A DNA stretch of 64,000 nucleotides. Origin: Methylomonas paludis (lineage in GTDB: Bacteria > Pseudomonadota > Gammaproteobacteria > Methylococcales > Methylomonadaceae). This document shows, one piece after another, positions 26,082 through 35,817 of the stretch; within the stretch, counting starts at the first letter, position 1, and the number at the start of each line of letters is the position of its first letter. The notes beneath the pieces were generated by a model. It was not told the origin of the DNA. It searched no databases and saw nothing but the letters and a program-made list of their open reading frames with translations. Position numbers and translations under genes: made by a program. The stretch lies in the NCBI RefSeq assembly GCF_018734325.1, contig NZ_CP073754.1, forward strand, positions 2,480,001 to 2,544,000, written 5' to 3'.

Positions 26082-26414
26082 ATGTTGGAACTGAAAACCA
26101 TCGCTTTATTCCTGCTAACGGCCATCGCAGAAATAGTAGGCTGCTACCTGCCTTATCTTTGGCTTAAGCAAGACAAAAGTATAGGCTTGCTGATTCCAGC
26201 GGCCTTAAGTCTGGCCTTGTTTGCCTGGTTGCTGTCCTTACATCCGACCGCAGCAGGCCGGGTTTATGCGGCTTACGGCGGTGTATACATCTTTGTGGCA
26301 ATTATTTGGCTGTGGCTGGTGGACGGCATTAAGCCGACGCTCTGGGATTTACTCGGCACTGCTGTAGCCTTAACTGGTATGGCTATTATTATGTTTGCAC
26401 CCAAGAATGGCTGA
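26082..26414 (+). CDS. ynfA: YnfA (UPF0060) family small membrane protein
   Basis: Inner-membrane protein of 110 residues with four hydrophobic helices, at about 5-25, 32-52, 60-80 and 88-106. Family signatures [31 protein letters not shown] and the final [14 protein letters not shown] are intact. YnfA proteins resemble small multidrug-resistance transporters, and drug or polyamine export has been proposed. AGGAT precedes the ATG. It lies 58 bp after the Nudix gene. Confidence 0.92.
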   Translation: MLELKTIALFLLTAIAEIVGCYLPYLWLKQDKSIGLLIPAALSLALFAWLLSLHPTAAGRVYAAYGGVYIFVAIIWLWLVDGIKPTLWDLLGTAVALTGMAIIMFAPKNG

Positions 26415-26644
26415 TTTGAGTTGGTTTGCAGGCGGGTGAAGCACTGAATGTAAACGCAACTCAACATCTGTCAGCCATGATGCTGCTTCCATAGCCATCA
26501 AATCCAAGATATTCTGGCTTTGCCATCGCGATATTGAGCCATAACTATCGCTTTAAGCTCCCGTTCCACCTAAAATTAAGTTAGGATGCATGTCATCTGA
26601 AATGTGTTTTTCCTAATTTCGCTAGTACAGGATATTCCTCGCTC

Positions 26645-27856
26645 ATGACCACCGCCCACAAATGGCAGTTTGCTGCCAGTTTTCGTTATCATGCTTTTGG
26701 CTGGAGGTCTGACAAGCCTTTGCTGCGTATCAAGGAAGCATTGGCAGAGATCAAGCTACTCGCCAAGCAACAGCCTGAACTGGCTGCAGCTGGAGCTGTG
26801 CTGTTTTTGGAGAAGATTTCACCGGCAATTGAACAGGTCGATAGCTCTTCTGGCGCTATCGGCAGTGCGGTGCAGCGGGCAATTGCCACTCTGGTGCCGA
26901 TTATTTGTCAGGCTAAGGTGGAACCTGCTCAGCGTAATCGCTGGCTGGAGCGTTTATGGGAAGCGATACAGGTTGATCATGTGCCTTATATTGAGTCTTT
27001 GGGGGATTACTGGGGGGAGTTGTGTGTTACCCCGGAAGCGGCATCAGAATGGGCTGATGATTTTTTGCCTTTGCTGGAAGACAGCTGGGGACCGCAAACT
27101 GCAGGTCATGCCCATTTTTGCGGGACAGTAGCTTGTTTATCGGCATTATATGCGGCGGGGCGACATCTGGAGTTACTGGCTTTGCTGGAAACGGCACCGT
27201 TTCAATGGTGGACTTATCGCAGCTGGGGCGTTAAATCCTTGCTGGCGCTGGGCAGGAAAGCGCAGGCCATCCGTTACGCTGAGGCCGGCACTGAATTTAA
27301 TGCTCCAGTTGTAGCCATTGCCCAAACCTGCGAAGCGATATTACTTTCATCAGGATTAGCTGAGGCAGCCTACCAACGCTATGCGCTGACGGCTAATCAA
27401 AACACCACGCATCTGGCCACATTCCGGGCTATCGTCAAAAAATATCCGCAACTGCAGCCGGCTGATATTTTACGCGATCTGATTGCCCGGCACCCTGGCA
27501 GCGAAGGAAAATGGTTTGCTGCTGCCAAAAGCGCCGGTCTGTTTGATCTGGCTACTGAACTGGCGCAGCAATCACCTACCGATCCGCGCACGCTGATTCG
27601 AGCCAGCCGTGATTTTGCCGAGCAACGCCCCGAGTTTGCCATTGCGGTCGGGCTAAGTGCGCTGAACTGGATAGCTCGCGGTTACGGTTATGAGATAGGC
27701 GCGACAGATGTACTGGATGCCTATGCGGCACTGGTCAAGGCGGCTCAGTACTCTGGACTGGACGAAGTCCAAATCAGGGTAAAAATCAGTGAATTATTGG
27801 CTAAACAGGCTAACAGTTTGATAGCGGGTACACTGCATCAGCAGTTGTCGGCTTGA
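26645..27856 (+). CDS. Conserved helical-repeat protein of unknown function
   Basis: A 403-residue soluble protein I cannot assign. It is almost wholly alpha-helical, with Ala/Leu-rich paired helices in the manner of TPR or HEAT repeats (LSALYAAGRHLELLALLETA; KYPQLQPADILRDLIARHPG). Trp/Tyr-rich spots occur near residues 120 and 185 (PFQWWTYRSWG), and one HFCGTVACLSAL segment carries two cysteines. Signal peptide and membrane helices are absent. It begins with ATG 26645 after a 230-bp gap and ends 45 bp before the tRNA-Asp gene on the other strand. A metabolic or scaffolding role cannot be chosen from sequence. Confidence 0.75.
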   Translation: MTTAHKWQFAASFRYHAFGWRSDKPLLRIKEALAEIKLLAKQQPELAAAGAVLFLEKISPAIEQVDSSSGAIGSAVQRAIATLVPIICQAKVEPAQRNRWLERLWEAIQVDHVPYIESLGDYWGELCVTPEAASEWADDFLPLLEDSWGPQTAGHAHFCGTVACLSALYAAGRHLELLALLETAPFQWWTYRSWGVKSLLALGRKAQAIRYAEAGTEFNAPVVAIAQTCEAILLSSGLAEAAYQRYALTANQNTTHLATFRAIVKKYPQLQPADILRDLIARHPGSEGKWFAAAKSAGLFDLATELAQQSPTDPRTLIRASRDFAEQRPEFAIAVGLSALNWIARGYGYEIGATDVLDAYAALVKAAQYSGLDEVQIRVKISELLAKQANSLIAGTLHQQLSA

Positions 27857-27901
27857 GGAAGAAGATATGTGCCGGGAAATTGGCAGGAAATATAACTGGA
27901 T

Positions 27902-27978
27902 TGGCGGAGCGGACGGGGCTCGAACCCGCGACCACCGACGTGACAGGCCGGTATTCTAACCAACTGAACTACCGCTCC
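27902..27978 (-). tRNA. tRNA-Asp (GUC)
   Basis: A complete cloverleaf including an encoded CCA. The acceptor stem GGAGCGG pairs with CCGCTCC, followed by G73 and CCA. The D-arm has GTTCAGTTGGTTAGAAT, the anticodon loop is CTGTCAC with GTC at 27944-27942, and the T-arm has GGGTTCGAGCCC. The G34 anticodon is the site of queuosine in bacteria, relevant to gluQ at 31700. Confidence 0.98.
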
Positions 27979-28117
27979 GCAATGGTTAATCCGAGCATTT
28001 TACCTGATTTATGGAAAAACTCAAGTATAACGGCAAATTTTGTCTCTACCCCGGATTCCGGGTTACGGCAGGCATATTAAGCGGAATCTTTACCGACAGT
28101 TAATTTTGGATTTGGTA

Positions 28118-28780
28118 ATGAAGTTATCCGCTACTCCGACTTGCCCTTTGTGTCTGGCCGAACACAGCGATTTTTTTTGGGCAGATCGACGCCGGGATTA
28201 TTGGCAATGCGATGTTTGCCGGTTGGTGTTTGTGGCGGCGCATCAGCATCTGCAGGCCGCAGCAGAACGGGCAATTTATGATTTGCATGAGAATCATAGT
28301 GATGATCCGGGCTATCGGCGATTTTTAGCCCGGCTGGCGGAGCCGGTGGCGGCGCGAGTAAAGCCTTCGGCGCAGGGCCTGGATTACGGATGCGGGCCAG
28401 GACCGGTACTGGCGGAAATGTTGCGCCAGATGGGACATACCTTGGCTGAGTATGATCCGTTTTATGCTGATGATAGTGCTGTGCTTGAGCAGACTTATGA
28501 CTTTGTTACCTGTAGCGAGGTGGTTGAACATTTTCGCCGGCCCGACCTGGAATTTCAGCGCTTGTTCGGTTTATTGAAACCAGGTGGAATATTGGGGGTA
28601 ATGACCAAACTGGTTAAGGACGCGCAAGCATTCCAAACCTGGCATTATAAAAATGACCAAACCCATATCAGTTTCTTTTCGCCAGCCACATTACTGTGGC
28701 TGGCAAAACAAAATCAATGCCAATTAGAATTTATAGCGGCAGATGTGGTGATTTTTAAAGCGGCTGATAGCCGGGCTTAA
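28118..28780 (+). CDS. Class I SAM-dependent methyltransferase with N-terminal zinc ribbon
   Basis: Predicted methyltransferase of 220 residues. The start is put at ATG 28118, directly before MKLSATPTCPLC; an in-frame extension to 28040 is unlikely. Two Cys pairs, CPLC and CDVC, 20-odd residues apart, make a small zinc ribbon. They are followed by the SAM motif LDYGCGPGPVL and the late motif FVTCSEVVEHFRRP, LLKPGGILGVMTKL. The Cys-ribbon plus methyltransferase layout resembles small-molecule or cell-surface methyltransferases; substrate unknown. Its last 4 bp overlap the convergent DUF3581 gene. Confidence 0.85.
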   Translation: MKLSATPTCPLCLAEHSDFFWADRRRDYWQCDVCRLVFVAAHQHLQAAAERAIYDLHENHSDDPGYRRFLARLAEPVAARVKPSAQGLDYGCGPGPVLAEMLRQMGHTLAEYDPFYADDSAVLEQTYDFVTCSEVVEHFRRPDLEFQRLFGLLKPGGILGVMTKLVKDAQAFQTWHYKNDQTHISFFSPATLLWLAKQNQCQLEFIAADVVIFKAADSRA

Positions 28781-29508
28781 CCAGTCGCCAGCGCTATGTT
28801 TTCCAAATACTCATTTTTACGGGCTAGATATTCATCAATAAAAGCCTGCATGGGGCCATGATCGTATTCGCGTAAACCGCTCACAGCAAGTTTTTTAAAG
28901 CCGGTGCCGACCGTGTTGGTGCTATTGTCCTTAATCTGAAAATGCAGGTAGGCAGTAGCCCGTTTACCGTTGATTTCCACCTGCGGCTCCAGCATTTCTA
29001 ACTGCGGCTCTTGAAAATCCAGATGATCAAACCTCAGTGTCATGCTTTCGTAGATGACCAGAGGCCGATCGATGTTGAGCATAACATTCTGTTTTTCCAG
29101 TAGCGGCACCAAAACATAGGGGAAATTTTGCCCGGAAAAGGCGACATAATCGCGAATCAACAGTTCAATTGTGACGGGATCATGGATAATCGGCCCGGAA
29201 CGCTGGATTTGTAAATATGTCTTGCCCTGATTATCGGTAATATCGATATGTTCGGCATCGGTAGCCGGAAAGTCCAGCAAAACACTATCGCCAACCATAC
29301 CGGAAAAGATAAAGTGCATGTGCTGGCTCAGGCCGTATTTTTGCAATACCAAAGAAAACAATAAATCACCGGGCACACAAAAGCGTTTGGCGTCTACATC
29401 ATGTAAGGGGTTGAAGTCATGGGCCACTTCTTTGGCAAACATGCTGGCCTGCTCGGCGCTAATTTTGACATAGCCTTGCTCTGAATTAAAATATTCTTTT
29501 AAAAACAT
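28777..29508 (-). CDS. DUF3581 family protein
   Basis: A 243-residue protein recognised as DUF3581. The N-terminal block HDFNPLHDVDAKRFCVPGDL resembles the hot-dog active-site region of MaoC-like dehydratases/thioesterases, and the rest is a second beta-rich half. The family is found in gammaproteobacteria and has no known function; a double hot-dog enzyme acting on an acyl or CoA ester is inference. Last gene of an operon with the rhodanese (15-bp gap) and aminotransferase. Confidence 0.8.
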   Translation of the reverse strand: MFLKEYFNSEQGYVKISAEQASMFAKEVAHDFNPLHDVDAKRFCVPGDLLFSLVLQKYGLSQHMHFIFSGMVGDSVLLDFPATDAEHIDITDNQGKTYLQIQRSGPIIHDPVTIELLIRDYVAFSGQNFPYVLVPLLEKQNVMLNIDRPLVIYESMTLRFDHLDFQEPQLEMLEPQVEINGKRATAYLHFQIKDNSTNTVGTGFKKLAVSGLREYDHGPMQAFIDEYLARKNEYLENIALATG

Positions 29509-29523
29509 ATCGTTATTATTATA

Positions 29524-29847
29524 TTAGTAACGTGGCACTGAAGAATCGCACAGCACTGACCAGGCATCTATGCCGCCTTGTAAATTGCTTAACTGACTAA
29601 ATCCTAATTGTTGTAAAAAATGACAAGCCTGCAAGCTACGGACACCATGATGACAAATCACCACGATTTCGGCGTTTTTATCCAGTTCGTCATAACGTTC
29701 GCTTATTTGCCCAAGCGGTATCAGTTGGCTGGCCGGAATATGAGCATAAGCATATTCATGTTTTTCGCGCACGTCCAACAAGACCGGGGCCGGCTCTGCT
29801 TTCAGGCGTTGTTGTAATTGTGGGGCAGTAATTTGGTTTATCGGCAT
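29524..29847 (-). CDS. Single-domain rhodanese-like sulfurtransferase
   Basis: A 107-residue rhodanese fold protein. Motifs: LLDVREKHEYAYAHIPAS at the N-terminal substrate region and the catalytic loop CHHGVRS with its Cys, followed by GGIDAWS. This GlpE-like size moves sulfane sulfur; acceptor unknown. Its ATG overlaps the end of the aminotransferase gene by 10 bp, so the two are translationally coupled. Confidence 0.93.
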   Translation of the reverse strand: MPINQITAPQLQQRLKAEPAPVLLDVREKHEYAYAHIPASQLIPLGQISERYDELDKNAEIVVICHHGVRSLQACHFLQQLGFSQLSNLQGGIDAWSVLCDSSVPRY

Positions 29848-31007
29848 ATAAATCGTTCTAGTCTGGTTAAGGCTTCAGCCATTCTGGGGATTGAAGCAGT
29901 ATAGGCAAAACGGATGTGCTTATCCGCACCATTGTAGCCGAAATCGGTACCGGGCGTGACAGCAACACCTTCTGCTTCCAATAAGTCTTTGGCAAACTGA
30001 TAGCTGTTTTGACTAAATGTGCTGCAATCGGCATAAATATAAAATGCCCCTTCGGGCTTAGCGGTTATTTTAAAGCCTAATCTGAGCAAATTTTCATATA
30101 AATAATCGCGCCTGATTTTAAATTCGTCGCGGCGCCGCCTCAGTTCAGTCATATTTTCGGCGGAAAAACTCGCCAGAGCCGCATATTGGGCTTGGCTAGA
30201 GGTGGAGATAAAAATGTTTTGCGCCAACCTTTCCACGACTGCTACATGACTATCCGGGACAATCAGCCAACCAATACGCCAGCCGGTCATGCCAAAAAAT
30301 TTGGAAAAACTGTTAATCACAAAGACCTGATCATGACTGGCCAGTGCCGTGGCCGGTGGCTCAGCATAATCGAGGCCATGATAAATTTCATCGGCATAAA
30401 AACACCCCCCCAGCGCTTGCACCTGATCAATGGCGGCCGCCAGAGCGGTGTTGCTGAGCAGGCTGCCGGTGGGATTGGCCGGCGACGCTATCAGGACGCC
30501 GCTGGTATTGGCCCGCCAGTTCTGGGCGATCAAACCGGCATCCAGTTGATAATTAGTGGCCGGGTCCACCGCAACTAACTGGGTTTCGGCGTTGAACAAC
30601 TGGACAAAATTGGCATTGCAGGGATAACAGGGGTCGGCCATCATCACGGCCTGACCAGGATTTAAGCTGCTGCCAAAAGCCAGTAAAAATGCCCCTGACG
30701 CACCGGGGGTAATAAAAATCCGTCCGGCATCAACAGCTACACCATAATTCTGCCGATAATAAGCCGCAATGGCTGCGCGCAATTCCGGCAGGCCGGCGGC
30801 GGCTGTGTATTTGGCATCCCCTTGTTGCAAAAATTTGGCCGCGGCCGCTTGTACCAGCGGTGGTGTGGCAAAATCCGGTTCGCCGATTTCCATGTGAATC
30901 ACATCCCTACCCTGAGCTTGCAACTGTTGTGCGCGTTGCAATAATTCCATGACAATAAACGGCTTGATATTGTGCATTCTTTGGGCTATATGCAGGTTCA
31001 AATCCAC
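29838..31007 (-). CDS. Class I/II PLP-dependent aminotransferase
   Basis: Soluble fold-type I aminotransferase of about 389 residues. PLP lysine in NSFSKFFGMTGWRIGW, the cofactor-binding Asp in YADEIYH, substrate Asn in SPANPTG, and the C-terminal Arg in HIRFAY. It resembles broad-specificity aspartate/aromatic or alanine-type enzymes; the donor cannot be told. The start is uncertain: GTG 31007 is chosen because it gives the family-like opening VDLNLHIAQRMHNIKPF, but a TTG at 31040 and an ATG at 30977 are also in frame. First gene of the operon with rhodanese and DUF3581. Confidence 0.88.
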   Translation of the reverse strand: MDLNLHIAQRMHNIKPFIVMELLQRAQQLQAQGRDVIHMEIGEPDFATPPLVQAAAAKFLQQGDAKYTAAAGLPELRAAIAAYYRQNYGVAVDAGRIFITPGASGAFLLAFGSSLNPGQAVMMADPCYPCNANFVQLFNAETQLVAVDPATNYQLDAGLIAQNWRANTSGVLIASPANPTGSLLSNTALAAAIDQVQALGGCFYADEIYHGLDYAEPPATALASHDQVFVINSFSKFFGMTGWRIGWLIVPDSHVAVVERLAQNIFISTSSQAQYAALASFSAENMTELRRRRDEFKIRRDYLYENLLRLGFKITAKPEGAFYIYADCSTFSQNSYQFAKDLLEAEGVAVTPGTDFGYNGADKHIRFAYTASIPRMAEALTRLERFICR

Positions 31008-31108
31008 TCCACTGAATAATAATTTCGGAAATAATAACAAACTTCTTGCTTGAAGCCCGGCTATCTGTTAAAAATCACCGGTTTTTTATATCGACCAGGA
31101 GTCAATGG

Positions 31109-31531
31109 ATGAATAGTTCCAAGTCAGAATTCATCTTCAAGCCTTATGTTGAAAAAGATGGTGAAGAGTACATGGGCGAAGCCCAATTGGAGCACTTTGC
31201 CGCCATCCTCAACAATTGGAAATCGGAGTTGATGCAGGAAGTCGATCGTACTGTACATCATATGCAGGACGAAGCCGCAAACTTCCCTGATCCTAATGAT
31301 AGAGCAACTCAGGAATCCGAGTTTAGTCTGGAATTGCGTACCCGTGACCGGGAACGCCGACTGATTAAGAAAATTGAAGAATCGCTGAAAGACATTGAAA
31401 CCGGTGATTACGGTTTTTGTGAAACCTGCGGCATAGAAATCGGTATCCGCCGTTTGGAAGCCAGACCCACTGCCACATTGTGTATAGACTGTAAAACTTT
31501 GGATGAAATCAGGGAAAAGCAATTGGGTTAA
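31109..31531 (+). CDS. dksA: RNA polymerase-binding transcription factor DksA
   Basis: Stringent-response factor that inserts into the RNA polymerase secondary channel and acts with ppGpp (140 aa; E. coli 151). The start is ATG 31109, with CCAGGA eight bases upstream. The coiled-coil hairpin has the catalytic tip Asp residues in [10 protein letters not shown], followed by [19 protein letters not shown]. The zinc finger is FCETCG and CIDCK (four Cys). Followed by gluQ as in most gammaproteobacteria. Confidence 0.97.
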   Translation: MNSSKSEFIFKPYVEKDGEEYMGEAQLEHFAAILNNWKSELMQEVDRTVHHMQDEAANFPDPNDRATQESEFSLELRTRDRERRLIKKIEESLKDIETGDYGFCETCGIEIGIRRLEARPTATLCIDCKTLDEIREKQLG

Positions 31532-31604
31532 GCCTTCTGCTGACCTGGTTTGCCGAGATAAAACAGCGGCGCTTGCAGTCGGTAATGTTTTTCACAGTTA
31601 AACC

Positions 31605-31626
31605 AACTGCCGGGCCTCCGGCAGTT
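31605..31626. terminator. Hairpin between dksA and gluQ
   Basis: AACTGCCGG-GCCT-CCGGCAGTT is a perfect 9-bp stem with a 4-base loop, 73 bp after dksA. No T-run follows on either strand, so its terminator strength is doubtful; it may set the dksA:gluQ expression ratio. Confidence 0.5.
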
Positions 31627-31699
31627 CTATACCCTCCCTGCGGCTTGCTGTTGCCCCCAGCTTTAGCCGTTTTAGCGCCAACACAGCCGTATCCTTGCC

Positions 31700-32602
31700 A
31701 TGCCTGCCTATGATGACGGCTTGGCAGCAGTTGGCTACACTGGTCGTTTTGCTCCGTCCCCCACTGGCCCTTTACATCTAGGTTCGCTATATACTGCCCT
31801 GGCCAGTTATCTGGATGCCCGTTATCATCATGGCCGCTGGCTGCTGCGTATAGATGATCTGGATACGCCTCGCAACCAACCCGGTGCCTCCGCCAGAATC
31901 ATGGAAAGTCTGTTGGCGTTCGGTTTGCAGTGGGATGGCGAAATTGCTTATCAAAGCCAACATCTGGCCGCTTATCAACAGGCCTTAAATTCTTTGCAGT
32001 ATCAGGATAAACTTTATGCCTGCACCTGCAGCCGTAAGGACTTGGAGAGCTATCCCGGTGTTTATCCCGGTTTTTGCCGCACCAAACAATTGCCTATAAA
32101 TACCCACTATGCTTTGCGTATTAAAAGCAGCCCCCAATCGCTGGGTTTTGTTGACTATCTGCAAGGACAAATTCGGGATAAACTGGACAGCGATCATGGG
32201 GATTTTATTATCAGACGCAAGGATGGCATTATTGCTTATCAACTGGCTGTGGTAATTGATGATGAATTGCAGCAGGTGACGCATGTGGTGCGCGGCTATG
32301 ATTTACTGGATTCCACCGTCAAACAGATTTTTTTACAGCATCAATTGGGATATGCTACGCCGCAATATAGGCATGTGCCGGTACTGGTGGATCGGCACGG
32401 CCAGAAACTCAGCAAGCAGACCCTGGCTCAGCCGGTGGAGCATAAATCGCCTGGCCGGGTTTTATGGCGATTATTGGGCTTGCTGAATCAGGCTCCGCCA
32501 GCAAACTTGCAGGGAGCGGATGTTGATCAGATTCTGGCCTGGGCTGTAGCGCATTGGCAGCCGTTGCGGCTGAAAACGATTAGCAGCGTATTACCGAACT
32601 AG
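31700..32602 (+). CDS. gluQ: Glutamyl-queuosine tRNA(Asp) synthetase
   Basis: Paralogue of GluRS (300 aa) lacking the anticodon-binding domain. It activates glutamate and attaches it to queuosine at position 34 of tRNA-Asp. Visible motifs: GRFAPSPTGPLHLGS (HIGH-like), LRIDDLDTPR, the zinc site CTC and YPGFCR, and KLSKQ in place of KMSKS. Length and pairing with dksA are typical. Its substrate tRNA-Asp(GUC) lies about 4 kb upstream. Confidence 0.95.
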   Translation: MPAYDDGLAAVGYTGRFAPSPTGPLHLGSLYTALASYLDARYHHGRWLLRIDDLDTPRNQPGASARIMESLLAFGLQWDGEIAYQSQHLAAYQQALNSLQYQDKLYACTCSRKDLESYPGVYPGFCRTKQLPINTHYALRIKSSPQSLGFVDYLQGQIRDKLDSDHGDFIIRRKDGIIAYQLAVVIDDELQQVTHVVRGYDLLDSTVKQIFLQHQLGYATPQYRHVPVLVDRHGQKLSKQTLAQPVEHKSPGRVLWRLLGLLNQAPPANLQGADVDQILAWAVAHWQPLRLKTISSVLPN

Positions 32603-32735
32603 GGTACGGGCATAGACACTACCGACCATTAAATATTTATTTGGCAACGATTCAAGCTGGCTTCGTGCAACAACCCGAAAGCCAGGCGGTGAATAATTGC
32701 TTTATTAGTTTATAGCATAACAACAGGGACTAATC

Positions 32736-34673
32736 ATGTCAGATGAACGCATATATCCGGTCAAGCCAGAAATTGCCGCATCAGCGCATTTCAACACCGA
32801 GGGCTATCGGCAATTATATGAACAATCCATTAATGAACCGGAAATCTTCTGGGCTGAGCAAGCCGGTGCTTTTCTGGATTGGCAACACCCCTGGCAGGAA
32901 GTATTGAGTTACGACTATCCCAAGGGTGAAATTGCCTGGTTTAAGGGCGGACAACTGAATGTTAGTGCCAATTGTCTGGACCGGCATTTGTCGCTACGCG
33001 GTGACCAGATTGCCATTATCTGGGAAGGTGATGATCCTGATCAGCAACAGCAGTTGACTTACCGGGAGCTGTATCATCAGGTATGCAAATTTGCCAATGT
33101 GCTTAAAGCCCAAGGTGTGCAAAAAGGTGACCGGGTGTGTATTTATCTGCCGATGATAACGGAAGCGGCGGTGGTGATTCTGGCTTGCGCCCGGATTGGC
33201 GCGGTGCATTCCATTGTGTTTGGCGGTTTTTCTGCCGATGCTTTACGCGACAGAATTCTGGATGCCGACTGCCGGGTTCTGATATGCGCTGATGAAAGCT
33301 ACCGGGGCGGCAAGATTGTTCACTCTAAACTCAATGCCGACAAAGCCGCCGCACAATGTCCTAATCTGCAAACCCTGATTGTGATTGAACATACTGGACA
33401 TGAGATACCCTGGCAGGCTGGGCGGGACATTTCCTATCGGCAGGCTATGCAGGCAGCCGCTGCCGAATGCCCTGCCGAGGTCATGGATGCCGAAGACCCG
33501 CTGTTTATTCTGTATACCTCCGGCTCTACCGGCAAACCCAAAGGCGTGTTGCACACTACCGGCGGCTATTTGCTGTATGCAGCTATGACTCATAAATATG
33601 TGTTTGATTATCAGGAAGGCGACATTTATTGGTGCACCGCCGATATAGGCTGGATTACTGGCCATTCCTATGTGTTATACGGGCCTTTGTGCAACGGCGC
33701 TACCAGTTTGATGTTTGAAGGCGTACCTACTTACCCAAGTCCGGATCGGTTCTGGCAGGTTATAGACAAACATCAGGTAAGCATTTTTTACACGGCCCCA
33801 ACCGCTATCCGCGCACTGATGGCACATGGTGAAGCTCATGTCGGCCACACCAGCCGGCAAAGCCTGCGCATTCTGGGCAGTGTGGGCGAACCCATCAATC
33901 CGGAAGCCTGGGAATGGTATTATCAGGTCGTAGGCAACAGCCGTTGCCCGATTGTGGATACTTGGTGGCAAACTGAGACCGGCGGCATTTTGATTACGCC
34001 TTTACCTGGTGCCACTGACTTGAAGCCCGGCTCCGCTACCCTGCCGTTTTTTGGCGTGCAACCGGCTTTGCTGGATCATGACGGCCAGATTCTGGAGGGG
34101 CCAGGCGAAGGCATATTGGTGTTAAGCCATCCCTGGCCCGGTCAGGCCCGCACTATTTACGGCGATCATGCCCGCTTTGTCGATACTTATTTTGGCAAAT
34201 ACCCCGGCTACTATCTGGCCGGTGACGGCGCGCGGCGTGATGCGGACGGCTATTACTGGATTACCGGCCGGATTGACGATGTGTTGAATGTATCCGGGCA
34301 CAGACTGGGTACCGCTGAAATCGAAAGTGCGCTGGTGCTGCATAAAGACGTAGCCGAAGCCGCAGTAGTGGGTTTCCCACATCCGATTAAAGGTCAGGGT
34401 ATTTATGCTTATGTGACACTAAATGTAGGCGTGACCGGGACTGATGCGCTGAAAAAGGAACTGGCGGTTCTGGTTAAAGAAGAAATCAGTGCGATTGCTC
34501 TGCCTGATATTATGCAGTGGGCAGCCGGTTTGCCGAAAACCCGTTCCGGAAAAATCATGCGCCGCATCCTGCGCAAAATTGCCGCCAACGACTTTGACAA
34601 TCTTGGCGATATCTCCACCCTGGCCGATCCGGCAGTGGTGGAGGATTTAATCGCGCATCGCCTGCATTTGTAA
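32736..34673 (+). CDS. acs: Acetyl-CoA synthetase (AMP-forming)
   Basis: Converts acetate, ATP and CoA to acetyl-CoA via acetyl-AMP (645 aa). AMP-binding motif [19 protein letters not shown], the hinge/adenylate Asp in [10 protein letters not shown] and [13 protein letters not shown], and the C-terminal lysine in [11 protein letters not shown] that is the usual site of reversible acetylation. The N-terminal extension is full length. It is followed 6 bp later by an EamA transporter, so the two are probably cotranscribed. Confidence 0.98.
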   Translation: MSDERIYPVKPEIAASAHFNTEGYRQLYEQSINEPEIFWAEQAGAFLDWQHPWQEVLSYDYPKGEIAWFKGGQLNVSANCLDRHLSLRGDQIAIIWEGDDPDQQQQLTYRELYHQVCKFANVLKAQGVQKGDRVCIYLPMITEAAVVILACARIGAVHSIVFGGFSADALRDRILDADCRVLICADESYRGGKIVHSKLNADKAAAQCPNLQTLIVIEHTGHEIPWQAGRDISYRQAMQAAAAECPAEVMDAEDPLFILYTSGSTGKPKGVLHTTGGYLLYAAMTHKYVFDYQEGDIYWCTADIGWITGHSYVLYGPLCNGATSLMFEGVPTYPSPDRFWQVIDKHQVSIFYTAPTAIRALMAHGEAHVGHTSRQSLRILGSVGEPINPEAWEWYYQVVGNSRCPIVDTWWQTETGGILITPLPGATDLKPGSATLPFFGVQPALLDHDGQILEGPGEGILVLSHPWPGQARTIYGDHARFVDTYFGKYPGYYLAGDGARRDADGYYWITGRIDDVLNVSGHRLGTAEIESALVLHKDVAEAAVVGFPHPIKGQGIYAYVTLNVGVTGTDALKKELAVLVKEEISAIALPDIMQWAAGLPKTRSGKIMRRILRKIAANDFDNLGDISTLADPAVVEDLIAHRLHL

Positions 34674-34679
34674 CAGTAG

Positions 34680-35573
34680 GTGCGGGTCAAACTGGCTTAC
34701 CTGGGTGTGGTGATGGTCTGGACCACCACCCCCTTATGCATCAAGTGGAGCAGCGAAGGCATCAGTTTCATCCTGGGGGTAACGGCACGCATGTCGGTTG
34801 GTGCGCTGTGTCTGCTGCTGATTATGTTGCTCAGTCGTCAGCGCCTGGCAATGCACAAGGCGGCCATCCATACCTATATTGCCGCCAGTGTGCAGATTTA
34901 TCTGAGTATGACGATTACTTACTGGGCGGCACAATTTATTCCTTCCGGCTGGACTTCGGTGATTTTTGGCCTGAGTCCGTTCATGACTGCTTTCTTGGCC
35001 GCCGCTCTGCTGAAAGAAAGCAGTTTGGGCTGGGCCAGGGTGTTTGCCTATCTGTTGGGCGTGGCTGGACTGGCGGTGATGTTTGTCTCGGCCATAGAAT
35101 TAAACCGTCTGGCCCTGATCGGCATGGTTGCCATGCTGGGTTCCACATTTATTCATGCCGTCAGTGCGGTCTGGGTAAAACGCATAGCCGCCGGCTTGCC
35201 GGCCATACAGCAAATCAGTGGCGGTCTGCTGTTTTCGCTGCCACTGTATTATCTGACTTGGTTTATCCTGGATCAGGGCCAATTACCAAGCAGCATTCCC
35301 GATAAAACCCTGTATGCCATACTTTATCTAGGCGGAATTGCCACTACGCTAGGTTTTGCCCTGTATTATTTTTTGTTGACCCATCTGGCCGCCACTAAGG
35401 TGGCGATGATTAATATGGTCACGCCGGTTCTGTCTTTGCTGCTGGGCTTTGGGGTCAATCATGAGCCGCTGACTGTAAAAATAGCCATCGGTACGGCTTT
35501 GATTTTATCTGCCCTACTGATTCAGCAACTGGCGGGACGGCGCTGGCAGTTTGGGCGTGGTAATAGACAATAG
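34680..35573 (+). CDS. EamA/DMT-superfamily transporter
   Basis: Inner-membrane carrier of 297 residues with about ten helices arranged as two EamA repeats; the second starts near residue 145 (MVAMLGSTFIHAVSAVWVK). Such proteins export metabolites or amino acids; substrate unknown. The start is GTG at 34680, 6 bp after the acs stop with a TAGG abutting the codon, so translation may depend on coupling with acs. Confidence 0.9.
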   Translation: MRVKLAYLGVVMVWTTTPLCIKWSSEGISFILGVTARMSVGALCLLLIMLLSRQRLAMHKAAIHTYIAASVQIYLSMTITYWAAQFIPSGWTSVIFGLSPFMTAFLAAALLKESSLGWARVFAYLLGVAGLAVMFVSAIELNRLALIGMVAMLGSTFIHAVSAVWVKRIAAGLPAIQQISGGLLFSLPLYYLTWFILDQGQLPSSIPDKTLYAILYLGGIATTLGFALYYFLLTHLAATKVAMINMVTPVLSLLLGFGVNHEPLTVKIAIGTALILSALLIQQLAGRRWQFGRGNRQ

Positions 35574-35703
35574 CTGACATTATGCTGGTTAAACGGACTC
35601 CGTTCAGTTTGCCGATTTATTTGCAAAAATAATTGCGTTCTATTTTTGTAATTACTCAGCGTAAATTTTGCTGATCTTTTTTTAACAACTGCTTAGCTTC
35701 GAA

Positions 35704-35735
35704 TGATGCGCTACACTGCGTTTAGCACATCCCAC
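35704..35735. repeat. Dispersed intergenic repeat, family B copy 1
   Basis: TGATGCGCTACACTGCGTTT begins here and continues AGCACATCCCAC. A second copy with a few changes lies at 50048-50079. Both are intergenic. Confidence 0.5.
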
Positions 35736-35817
35736 AACTACCTGTTTTTTAACGAAATAATTAGACAATCAATAGCCGGCAATTTTTTATTCCTTAAATT
35801 AAACCTGACCTCATTTC

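Noticed and set aside
27853-28080. Open frame of 75 codons on the plus strand across the tRNA-Asp gene
   Set aside because: The peptide containing AERTGLEPATTDVTGRYSNQ is a well-known false translation of the antisense of tRNA-Asp; no ribosome site fits.
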